Source: Siphonodentalium dalli
Taxonomy: Eukaryota; Mollusca; Scaphopoda; Gadilida; Siphonodentaliidae
Assembly: GCA_032622095.1 (NCBI GenBank)
Contig: CP136063.1
Span: 23,748,987 to 23,812,986, forward strand
DNA: 64,000 nt
Direction of reading: 5' to 3'
The notes under the pieces were generated by a model that saw only the letters and a program-made list of their open reading frames with translations, was not told where the DNA came from and ran no database searches. This document shows positions 44,961-55,539 of this stretch, one piece after another. Position 1 is the stretch's first letter, and every line of letters starts with the position of its first letter. The position numbers were made by a program, and so were the translations under genes.

Positions 44961-45397
44961 TAAACATTGTGCATCTTTCAATACGCTACGTTAACCCGTG
45001 CTATACTAAATGGATTATCACATTCAGTCATAAAATCATACAATGGAACGATCTATTATTCATCTGGACCGATTATCAAGTCTTCATTGAAACCGCGAAG
45101 AGAACGCCAGAACAAATCCAGTCTTCCTATCGTTTTGGGAAGACAATGGAGGGTAAAATGCGACCCATGAAGTTAACAGTAGCATCAGAGGACTGCGGGA
45201 TGAATTAAAAATAATAACAGCAACAAAAACAAATAAAGAGAACATTCTAGCATTATCCAAAAACCCATTCAAGGCCCAGTAGATGAGGGTTAATTTGGGC
45301 TCACATCAGAGAGGACTTAGTTATCAGATTCGAATGTAATAATTGTGTAAGATTAGTTATGCTCAAGTATACCCTCATAATTATACAGGACGTGGTC

Positions 45398-45520
45398 TCT
45401 TCATGTATTGGTGGATATTGCACCAGGACTGCACTCCTAGCCTATCCCATCATATCTTCATGTATATGGTGGATATTACATCAGGACTGCACTCCTAGCC
45501 TATCCCAACATATCTTCATG
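45398..45520 (+). repeat. Two-copy 57/58-bp duplication
   Basis: TCTTCATGTAT...GGTGGATATT and ACTGCACTCCTAGCCTATCC occur twice; a third TCTTCATG starts at 45513. Confidence 0.9.
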
Positions 45521-46204
45521 GTCATGCAATTCCTAACTCTACAACAAATCCTGGGTACGTTATAATAAGTGGCTGACGGATAATAAAGGGGAGTTATCGA
45601 TGTTGTTGGGATCCTCTACCATATTCAAAGTAAAGTATTGATTACTTGGTGTGGTATTGAAAACAACAGGTATTTATCTGGCGGTCCGCCTGGTAAATTA
45701 TAAAATTTGCAATAAATATATTTTTGAGAATTTTGTTCTGGAATTACATCATTTGACCCACATTTGAAAAATCATAATTGCATGGGCCCCGGACCCTTTC
45801 CCAAAATACCCAAGGGTTCTGATATCGGCGAAGCAGACACTTGTGTCCAATGTGAAGAAGGTGGTGGTGTGGTTAAAGCTTCCTTAAGACAACGATTCAA
45901 GACTCACTCCAATATGCGAGATGTGTACAAATTTAAGAGCGGTCTGACTCATGTTATTGCCAAGCCATTATGGCAAAACTAATAAAATTTGAAATAAAAG
46001 GTTACAAAATACAGTGCCTTAAGAGTTCATTTACAATATTAAATTCAGATAAACTGTATACATAGTATACATGTATAGAAAACACATTTAGGGCTATTAA
46101 TACTTTGTATCTTATGGGAATTCTTTTTTTAAATAATAAAAAAAAGGTTCCCCCCACCCTATTTTTTTGCCCTCCGTTACCGGAAACAAAGGTATTTTTT
46201 TTAG
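45521..46204. other. No gene recognised
   Basis: A 72-residue frame at 45764-45982 has no recognisable motif. Otherwise AT-rich. Confidence 0.4.
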
Positions 46205-46749
46205 GCCTAACGAACAATAGTGGTTACTGTTAACAGAGACCAGAAATTTTATTGTACAATTTTGTCACAAATAAACGTTAATTATACTCATTATCGCTTA
46301 TAACTATGGAACAAAACAATACAAACAATCAATCTGGTACATTTGACTTTCAGTGCGTAGCCATAGGAACATCCCAGTGCTCTATATCGCAATATGGTAT
46401 CATCCGAATGGTTTGTTCTAAAAATAGACACACACACGGTCCCGATTAAATATTTGAAATAAAATCAATATTAATTGATAAAAGCTTTTCCGGACATTGG
46501 TCTTCAGTTCATATTTATTATTTTATATCCACGCAACTATTTAAAATTTGTTATTTGAAGAGATAATCCATCTTTAATAAAAGTTAATTTAAGAAAACAA
46601 AAATTAAATCAATAGATATTTTGTTTTTAAAGATGGATCATCTCTTCACTATTTTAAATTAGTTTCGTGGATATAACGTAATCAATATGCATTGAAGACC
46701 CCTGTCCGGAAACACTTCTATCAATAAATTTTATTTTAAATATTTTATT
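46205..46749. repeat. Palindromic-family repeat copy 4, left part
   Basis: 46205-46580 matches 43320-43690 in the same direction. 46620-46749 then turns back as an inverted copy (AAAGATGGATCATCTC, GAAGACCCCTGTCCGGAAAC). Its continuation is found only after 47691, because a hAT-like element is inserted at 46750. Confidence 0.8.
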
Positions 46750-46776
46750 CACAGGGGCCTGTAACGCGCTTATTTT

Positions 46777-46926
46777 TTTACGATCCACGCAGCTCCTCGT
46801 GTTGATATTCATTACGACCTGACCTCGATTCTAATACTGAGCTGTGATTGGCTGTTTCTACCATGGCAGTCACGGAAAGGTCAGGTCATAATGAATATTA
46901 AAATGAGGAGCTGCGTGAATCGTAAA
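46777..46926. repeat. Hairpin inside the hAT-like element
   Basis: TTTACGATCCACGCAGCTCC...ATTCATTACGACCTGACC pairs with GGTCAGGTCATAATGAAT...GGAGCTGCGTGAATCGTAAA, arms of about 48 bp and a loop of about 55 bp. Confidence 0.9.
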
Positions 46927-47085
46927 CAAAAAATGAAAACAAAATTAGAATTATCGACAGATTTCGCCTCTATAAAAATAGTTTACTTACGATGTGTTGA
47001 TTTGTATGAGTAAATAAATTATTAGCCGACAAGTAATCACTAAGCTCCGGATATTTAGTTGATCGTTTGACCGATTGTTAATGAT

Positions 47086-47350
47086 AGTAATAATAATAAT
47101 AATATTTGTATAGCGCTTATCCCCAATAAGCGGGCCCTAAGCGCTTGACATAAACATAAAACAGAAATATAAATATACACAATATCAAAGTCACTTTCTG
47201 AAACGCCGCGCAAACAAGTAAGTTTTCAATGACTTTTTAAATTCGTCGAGAGATGGTGACTCTTTTATGTTCAATGGCAGAGGATTCCATGCATTTGCGC
47301 ATGTTACTTTGAAAGATGTATGGGTGGTGAAATTAAAGACACATACCGGC
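47086..47350 (-). pseudogene. LINE 3' end carried inside the hAT-like element
   Basis: The minus strand reads VFNFTTHTSFKVTCANAW then NPLPLNIKESPSLDEFKKSL and KTYLFARRF, a LINE C terminus. Its 3' UTR ends with AAGCGCTTAGGGCCC, GGGGATAAGCGCTATAC and an (ATT)n tail at 47086-47103. The terminus matches that at 34961-35060. It lies wholly within the hAT-like element's ends. Confidence 0.85.
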
Positions 47351-47691
47351 CATTGCTACTGAGCCGTATCTAACTGGGAATTTACGCTCTCCGGAGACAA
47401 TTATTCGGTGGTTAAACATTTATATGAATGGTTCTGATGGGAGTTTGTGGTATTGATTGAAAGATGAATTCTTCGCCGATACATCCGTGGCTATATCGTT
47501 AGCATCAGTGGGGTGAATGGGCTAAATTTATCCGATCGCCGTGTGATGGTAAAAAGATGAATATCTACAGTTACCCTTGTGTCAAGTATACTACCATTAT
47601 CGTGAAGCAGGTGCGTATATAGAAGCGGCGTATATGGGCAGCGCAACGGGGGTGGACAGCGGAGCGCGTTACAGGCACCTGTGATTTTATT

Positions 47692-47850
47692 ATAGAATGA
47701 GAAGATTAAATGGGACACTTTATTTTTCTATTGTTAGAACAGACCATTCGGGTGATACCATATAGTCATAGAGATCATTGCTCCCATAGCGACAATCCGA
47801 ACGTCAAATGTTGTTGTGACACAATCCCTGATTGCTTGTTCTGCTAAACA
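47692..47850 (+). repeat. Palindromic-family repeat copy 4, right part
   Basis: GGGACACTTTATTT, TAGAACAGACCATTCGGGTG and CGAACGTCAAATG continue the family in the order seen at 8735-8845. The join with 46749 is restored when the hAT-like element is left out. Confidence 0.8.
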
Positions 47851-48027
47851 GGTGGTTGGTCGGAAAACGTCGTTGTCAATATGTATGGACATAACTCTGA
47901 AATATATCATTATCTGAATTTAAATATACTATACGCAAGTGAAAACGTGGGAATGTTAAAACTTCTACATCGGAACTTATTTAACCACAAGTGTTTTGAT
48001 AAACAACCTTTGAGCGTATTAAAATAG

Positions 48028-49703
48028 ATGTTTCCTTTGTTCCAGATAGTCAAGCTGCTTGTACATCCCATACCCGGGAGTTATACCGGTTGTTCTATAT
48101 CGAGAACTGGCATTTACAAAGAACTTTCTATCTCTGGTCGGTCAAGTAGTATGTCTGCAATGGACAAAGTGAGAGTATTCGGTGACGTGTTGGAAAGCAG
48201 ACGACACATGAGCAGTATGGCCGCGGAGACTAAAACAACCAATGGTGGAGGATCGTTTGCTACTGATGGAGATAGCTGTTCGGCGGATGATGGGCTAGCA
48301 TTTGCTACCGATGGAGAAAGCTGTATGGTTGATGAGAAGATTCAAGATGTTATACATCAAATGGAAGCTAAGCCGGCTACCAAAGTAAAGCAGTCTTCGG
48401 AATTTGAGGGAAGAAAGAAACGAAGTTATCAGAAGCGATATCAGTGTGAGATGTGCCTTAAACGGTTCATACACCTCAGTTATAAGGAGAAACATATGAT
48501 GAGCCATACTGGGGAGAACAATTCCAATGTGACGTGTGTTTTAAAAGATTCACTATTGAGTGTCATCTGAAATCGCACATGAGGATCCATACAGGAGAAA
48601 AACCCTACCAGTGTGACGTCTGCCTTAAACGATTCACTGAAAGTAGTCATATGAAAACACATATGAGGATCCATACGGGAGAGAAACCACATCAGTGTGA
48701 TGTGTGCCTTAATCGATTCGCACAGTCTGGAAATCTGAAAACACACATGTTGTTCCACACTGGAGAGAAACTTTATAAGTGTGATGTGTGTCTTAAGATA
48801 TTCGCCTTAATCGCAGAATTAAAAAAACACACGAGGATCCACACGGGAGAGAAACCATATCAATGTGATGTGTGCCTTAAGAAGTTCACTGAGTCTGGTA
48901 ATCTGAAAACACACAGGAGGATCCATACGGGTGAGAAACCGTATGAATGTGATGTGTGTCTTAAGAAGTTCACAGAGTCTGGTTCTCTGAAAACACACCT
49001 AAGGATCCATACGGGAGAGAAACAATATGCGTGTGATGTGTGTCTTAAGAGTTTTGCTCAGTCTTCTGATCTTACAAAACACAAGATAATTCATACATAA
49101 GAGAAACGTTATCAGTGCGATTTGTGTTTCGTGAAATTCACAGCGTCTTGTAGACTGAAAACACACATGAGGATCCATACAGGAGATAAGCGCTATCAGT
49201 GTGATGTGTGTCTTAAGAAATTTAATCGGCCTGGCGATCTAAAACCCCACATGGTGACCCATACGGGAGAGAGGCCGTATCAATGTGATTTATGTCTCAA
49301 GACATTCACCCAGTCTGGTCACATGAAAACACACCGGAAAATACACGCGACGGAGAGACAGTATGGGTGTGATGTGTGCCTTAAGAGATTCACTTTGCCT
49401 GGTGGTCTGAAAACACACATGCGAAGCCATACAGGTGAGAAACCTTATGAGTGTGATGTGTGCCTTCAGAGATTTTCTCAGACTGGTGGTTTGAAAACAC
49501 ACAAACTGACACACACAGGACAAAAACCCTATCAGTGTGAGGTGTGTCATAAGACATTCTCATCTCATAAAATGAAAATACACATGAGAGTCCATACAGG
49601 GGAGAAACCATATAAGTGTGATGTTTGTCTAAAGCGATTTAATCAATCTAGTAATCTTAAACAACACATAAAGACCCACACAGGACTTAAACCGCCAGCG
49701 TGA
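48028..49703 (+). pseudogene. C2H2 zinc-finger protein gene, 15 fingers, broken twice
   Basis: Tandem classical C2H2 fingers of the CDVCLKRF type, each C-x2-C-x12-H-x3-H with HTGEKP(Y/H)QC linkers: a DNA-binding regulator in living form. A possible N-terminal region of about 80 residues starts with ATG at 48151 or 48160 and has two related FATDG(D/E)SC segments. Finger 1 begins YQCEMC at about 48441. A single A missing from GAGAA-CAATTCC at about 48517 shifts the frame within the linker to finger 2. A TAA at 49098-49100 replaces the Gly codon of the linker after finger 8. Seven more fingers follow in frame to TGA at 49701-49703. Finger 14 (CEVCHKTFSSHKMKIH) has one residue fewer between Cys and His. 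No intron is seen. CTTTGTTCCAG at about 48045 might be an acceptor. Confidence 0.85.
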
Positions 49704-49772
49704 TGTGGGTCATGCGTGATGAATCCACTCGACCCTAGTGTATGTTGTGATTGCGTTGTATAATTAGATGTC

Positions 49773-49860
49773 ATTAACAAACTGATAGGCAATGTTCAGT
49801 CCCTTCGGTGTGTTTGTTATTAACAAACTGATAGTCAATGTTCAGTCCCTTCGATATGTT
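49773..49860 (+). repeat. Two-copy 46-bp repeat
   Basis: ATTAACAAACTGATAG(G/T)CAA followed by TGTTCAGTCCCTTCG occurs twice, shortly downstream of the zinc-finger stop. Confidence 0.9.
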
Positions 49861-51626
49861 GGTCTGAACCCGGTAGTTTGAACTGGTGTCAACTAATATT
49901 TTTACGACTGACATTTATCTCCGTTATATTTCGTTTGTATTCTCCGCTTCAAACTGGTGTTAACTCTTGAAATTCTTGGAAATACCTTATTGTATTATTG
50001 TTGCTACGATACGTATTATTGGTCGAGTCTGGACTCTTCATAGACGTTGTTAGTGTTTGATTAGTTGTCGTAAACTCTAATTTTGTGAACACTGTGTGAA
50101 ATTAGCAGCGTGACAGAGAATTTATATTGCACTACGTTTAGCTATGTGGCGAATCGACCGCTGCATAGGAATTCCGACAATCGCCTGATTGGCTCCATCG
50201 CTTTACTGATAGATGTTTTTGACTGGTTGACGTAATTCCTGTCTGTTAATGGAATTCCCAGCTATTTTCCACTAGAGGGCATTGAGACACTGTAGGCCCA
50301 GATATATTTATAGCGTTCAGACGACTGCATAGCAAAGGGTAAAAAAGAACATATTGTCAGTCTCTCAAATATATTAAAATCCACTGTTATTGTCTCAGTT
50401 TAGTGGTTATTATGATTATATATACAATGAAGATGATATGTTAAATTTAAGATTTTTTACCAGATAGATCCAGAGAAATTCTTTGTTGAAAATTTCTTGC
50501 AATTTGTGCTTGGGATTTATGCAAAATGTCCTTCTGACAGTGAATGCTAAATAATAATTTGCAATGATGGCTAGTTTATCTTACTTCGGGCGAAAAATTG
50601 AAAACGGCTGGAAATGGCTGTGACTTTGGCAAAGTGTTTTTCCGAGCATATGAAGCCAGTATACCAATAGCTCATTTTGTTATCGACCTGTCGTATCCGT
50701 CACTCCAAATTACGTAGAAAATCTTTTGGAGATTCCAATGAGCCATGTCCGTTTAATAAACAAATGTCACGAGTCCTTCAAAACATCGGTTTTCATGTGT
50801 CGTTATCGTCATTAGTCAGTTGATTGACTGACCATATATTTATGCATAACCAAAACATTTACAAAACAGATATTAATCTACATACAATATTTTAATTAAC
50901 ATTATGGATGTAACCAGACTGTAGAATAGGGGATTGGAATACTAGTTAATCAGCCCGGTGTCATATAGTATTTGGTGAAAATCTGTGTTTATACTAATAA
51001 AACGAGTACATGATTGGAATGTGATCGGATCACCCATTATTGATGACTTATTTTGCTGGTGTATCATGAACCTGATAGCTATTAGAAGTAAAACAGAAAA
51101 AAATCAGCATGTGCAATGGAGGAATTAAGTGGTTGGATAGATGCATTGTATTGCCAGCCGAAACACCTAGAGCTACGTACTAGTACTGTTTAGAAGCCAT
51201 GGTTTTGCGACTATTCATTCTGAATTACAAAATATTCTCCCATGCAACAGCCCAAACCACAGGCGACTCGGTGATTCCGGGGGCTTATTTCATGGGCATG
51301 TCCGGTGCGCCAAAATCATAATGTCGCCCAGATAATGCTCAGACTTTCAGAAAATAAGTTCACTGTTCAAAGAAGCTTTGATCTTCCATCACTAACCCCG
51401 ATATTTTTTATTTATTATGTTGTGTTCTCTTTTTTGTAGTAAATCTTGTATAGATGAATAAATCTGCTGAAGTATTTTCACATAGTGATCCGTGTGATAC
51501 TAGTAGTGATGAGACAGAAATGTTAAAATCCAAATATGTGTTCGGTTAACGACGACGTGTCTTTTGAATGTGTGGCAGACTATGACATGCGCAACACAAA
51601 TTTGAAATCAAGGACTAACGTATTAG
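49861..51626. other. No gene recognised
   Basis: AT-rich sequence downstream of the zinc-finger gene; no supported feature. Confidence 0.4.
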
Positions 51627-54600
51627 CTAGACCCGATGGCACTAGAAATGTATTTCATGAATTCATCATTTCTAGTGCCGCACGGCCTGCCATACCCTGT
51701 GTAAAACTATCTATTTCACAACATTTTTCATCTAAACAATGAATGCTAGCCTTATTACCTCACCATATATTTTCAGTCGGTTCTCCCCGCCACAAGTTGA
51801 CGCCAAAAGTTCCCTGTGTCGGTGTATCTAAATCCTTTAATCGGACATTTCTAAATTGTCGAATATTGGTGACCCGGATAAGTCGTCCATCCTCACGTTC
51901 TTGTTGACATTTTACACAAGACCACGTGCTCGGAAGAACTACTGGGTAATTTACTACGTCCGGTTTGGCCTATAGTTCATTTCACGAATAACCGTTAACT
52001 GATTTCAAGATTTTATTGTCAGCAAACCATTACAACGGTGTGAGTGTGTAATACAATGAAACTATATAACATCCTAGTTGAACCAAGCGAACAATATAAC
52101 TTCTGTCTTGTGTATATACTATTACAGCATAGTGTTAAATGTTAGTAATTATGTAGGCCTTGAAGATTTACCTGCATATCTATAGCTAGGAAGGCCTACA
52201 TACAAAATCTCATTTTTTGGTATGTGGCTTTGTAGATGTTCGCCAATCGCCATGGCTGCATACATGTGTCATAGACATGATACCTATAAGTATTCATCGT
52301 ATTTTGTTTCTTTTTATTGGCTTGGTATGCAAACTGACATTAAATTGGACATTTTCGACAAATTTGTTGTTATATCGGACAATGAAATATTTAAGTCATC
52401 AAACTGGACGAAGGAACGATCACTAGATCGTATTGAACCATGCACGATGCTCAGCGACTGATAAGTTCACACCGACTGACATGCCCGCAGCAGTTTTTGT
52501 CTCAAATAAATTGTTATCAAAAGTTCAAAACACATATTTCTGGCCGAGAAATAAGCGGAGTAAGTGTGATCATCATTTATCCACGCACTTGACAAATGTG
52601 GACCTGGTTTCTATTCGACACAAGCATGGAACATTGATATAAATCTATAAGTTTCATTTTTGTCTAACAAACGGACAACTTTAATAGCTTCAAATTTTCG
52701 CGTGACGTCGATTTTTGATATTTTGAATCAGCAAAACAAAAATTACATATATCATTGAAAGATGCATCTCCTGAATATACGAGATATGAAGATCACTCCG
52801 TTTTATCCGGAAATGTATCTGCTAACCGATAAAACAATCTCACTTCTTATAATTTTCACTTTTAACAAATCGTGTGGTGGGTGAGAGACATCTCATTTTA
52901 GTGATTATGGGGTATAAAAGGACGTAAAAAAATCTCAATAGAACTATATAAGATGTTCATCGAGCGTTAGCTCATAACGCAAAACATAGACTGGTCAGTT
53001 TGGTTTTCTGACATTTACGACAATTTTGTCGCATAAAATAAATAAAAATACGATGAGAAACTGGAAATGTTTATGCACATTCCGGACGGGATATATTTGA
53101 GTTTTGTTGACATATAGCGAGCGTAAATCTAAAAAAAACAGTGCTGCGATCGCGAAAACTTTTCAGCTTGGTAGGCCTATTTCGTCATTTACAGATCGCT
53201 GTGTTTGGATACTTTCCGTCACAGAACGCAACATAAGCTCCATCCTGAGTTCAGTCTCCTACACATGACTTACCCTGCCAGCACCTACATGGAATGTGAA
53301 GCAATGTCGTATTTATTTATTTTAGAAGCAAATTTGATGCCTCCTATATACATATTTATTTTAGATTTGTGTAGGTTACAGCTAATTCTGCATTATTCTG
53401 AGAAACATAAATGTCCATATTCGTTTGAAAATGGTCTAGGTCAAGCCAGAATGAATTGTAACTGACAAAACACTTCTGTAAAAAAATATTTTATTTTAAA
53501 AAATACACGTGCAGCGTTAAGACTTCTCTTGGCGCGGTGACTGAACTCTGTCTGCAGCTTGAACGCAACAGTCAATAGTTATTCGTGAAATGGACTATAA
53601 GCCAAACCGGACGTAGTAAATTACCCAGTAGTTCTTCCGAGCACGTGGCCTTGTGTAAAATGTCAACAAGAACGTGAGGATGGACGACTTATCCGGGTCA
53701 CCAATATTCGACAGTTTAGAAATGTCCGATTAAAGGATTTAGATACACCGACACAGGGAACTTTTGGCGTCAACTTGTGGCGGGGAGTACCGACTGAAAA
53801 TATATGGTGAGGTAATAAGGCTAGCATTCATTGTTTAGATGAAAAATGTTGTGAAATAGATAGTTCTACACAGGGTATGGCCACAGGTACATGTAACAAA
53901 TATTTTATTACTTACTATAAAAAAAGAAAGGTATGCCATTCTGGCGGCCAAATTTAAATTTGGTTTGCCGCCTTGGCCGGCGGGGGTTAATCTGCACCGA
54001 TTTAATTCGGGTAAACGGCTAAATATACAATAACTTACGTATACATGCAGTACAATATGCGATTACCACTGCATATGTTGCTTATTTCCTTGTTCCAATC
54101 AAAAGTGTATGTATTTGATATCTTAGATGATTTTATATAAGTGACAAGTCAATATTTTGTCCGTATATTCACAGTGAATTGTAGCTGGCCGCTGATTGGT
54201 TGAAATAAAAAAATACCTCTTTATTTTTTTTCCGTATGTCACATGACTTTTGTTGATACACAAAACGACATGCTGTCAAATATGGACGCTCGAAGTTGCA
54301 ACCAGGAAGTAAGTTCAAATTTCCCGCAAATAATCCAGAAATAGCTCGGCCAATCGGTGAACATCAATAATTCACTGCGGGTTCAAGATGAAATACGGAT
54401 GGATTCCCGATCAAGGTGCAATGTTTTATCGTTGTAAACAGTTAGTAATACCAAATATTGTCAAATTCAAGCAGAGAGGGCACAAGGTAGCACATTTCGT
54501 ATACTAATGTGTTTTTTAACGTAAGTCATAAAACATTTTGCCATTTACCCGAACAAAATCGGTGCACATTAACTCCTACACGGCCGAATCAACAATGGCT

Positions 54601-54747
54601 GCTCAATCTTGCCACCAGATTGTCAGGCCTTCTATGTATATAGTATATATATAAAAAAAAATTCACAAGCGCCTGTGGGTATGGCAGGCCGTGCGGCACT
54701 AGAAATGATGAATTCATGAAATACATTTCTAGTGCCATCGGGTCTAG
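51627..54747. mobile_element. Element with 366-bp terminal inverted repeats
   Basis: The left terminal repeat is 51627-51992, starting CTAGACCCGATGGCACTAG. The right one is 54747-54686 continued by 53881-53578; leaving out the hAT-like insertion it also measures 366 bp. TATTAG flanks both ends (51621-51626 and 54748-54753), a probable 6-bp target duplication. The interior (51993-53577) has open frames of up to 86 residues that I do not recognise, so the element is presumably non-autonomous. Superfamily is not assigned. Confidence 0.88.
53882..54677. mobile_element. Second hAT-like element (796 bp) with 8-bp target duplication
   Basis: It begins CACAGGTACATGTAAC and ends AAGCGCCTGTG. GGTATGGC is present at 53874-53881 and again at 54678-54685, an 8-bp direct duplication. 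The CACAGG...TGTAAC start resembles that of the element at 46750. Internally, CTGCACCGATTTAATTCGGG near 53993 and CCCGAACAAAATCGGTGCAC near 54548 are inverted. It is inserted in the right terminal repeat of the 366-bp-repeat element. No transposase. Confidence 0.88.
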
Positions 54748-55080
54748 TATTAGCCACAACAAGCGAAAGCTTATAAGGCTCAAGAATACAGGTAAAAAAA
54801 AAAAAAGACTACCGCTACTAGGGGCTAGTACCGGTTTGTTAATTTTAAACATGTTGAAACTTGAATGGGTTATGGTTTTATATGTTTATTGAGATTCCGC
54901 AGTTGATTTTACAGCGCACCCCATCAATCGGGTTAAATACAAGGGGAACGACTGATTCAATTAATTACATCATAATAAAACACAGTTCGTTGCAATTAGA
55001 AGTCTTACTACTTAATAGTCTTACATAATTTGTCATCCACTGATGCAAATGACGCAATAGAATCCATTGAAATTTGAATA

Positions 55081-55297
55081 TACAGTAATGCTCTAATTAA
55101 TTGACTTCTTAACAACAGCAGAATTATAGGTAACTTTTCAGGATTTAGTCGGAAATATGGCTTGTTGCCATTCATCGGAAAGCTCTCGGCGAGAGCTTTC
55201 CGATGAATGTCAACAAGCCATATTTCCGACTAAATCCTGAAAAGTTACCCATTATTCTGCTGTGGTTAAAAAGTCGATTATTTAGAGCATTACTGTA
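55081..55297. mobile_element. MITE hairpin, ~105-bp arms, TA ends
   Basis: TACAGTAATGCTCTAA...GGAAAGCTCTCG pairs with CGAGAGCTTTCC...TTTAGAGCATTACTGTA nearly throughout, almost without a loop. TA at both ends would fit a TA target duplication with CAGTAATGC termini, as in Tc1/mariner-type MITEs; that assignment is inference. Confidence 0.85.
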
Positions 55298-55539
55298 TGT
55301 ATCTGTAGATACATATACATGTACATGTATTACAGTGCAGGAATCGATTTTGGTTGTAGATGCACTGGTCCGAAAAAGTTACTGTTGAGTTCTTGCTGTA
55401 TATTTGAATTTGAACAACACATGGACTGATTGACCACATAAACTTTGTAGAAAGGCCAGTGACACAGTAGAACAACTAGATATGGCATGAAATGTGAGCA
55501 GAACAAAACTGGCATGCACTTTTGTCACAAGTGCTTTAT

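Larger units (their letters stand above)
46750..47683. mobile_element. Non-autonomous hAT-like element (934 bp) with 8-bp target duplication
   Basis: Terminal inverted repeats begin CACAGGGGCCTGTAACGC on the left and CACAGGTGCCTGTAACGC on the right (reverse complement); over 21 bp they differ at one position. The flanks are ATTTTATT at 46742-46749 and ATTTTATT at 47684-47691, an 8-bp direct duplication, which is the hAT hallmark. It splits a palindromic-family repeat. It codes for no transposase and contains a hairpin (46777-46926) and the 3' end of a LINE (47086-47350). Confidence 0.9.

Noticed and set aside
48295-49611. Minus-strand frames opposite the zinc fingers
   Set aside because: Shadows produced by the repetitive finger codons.
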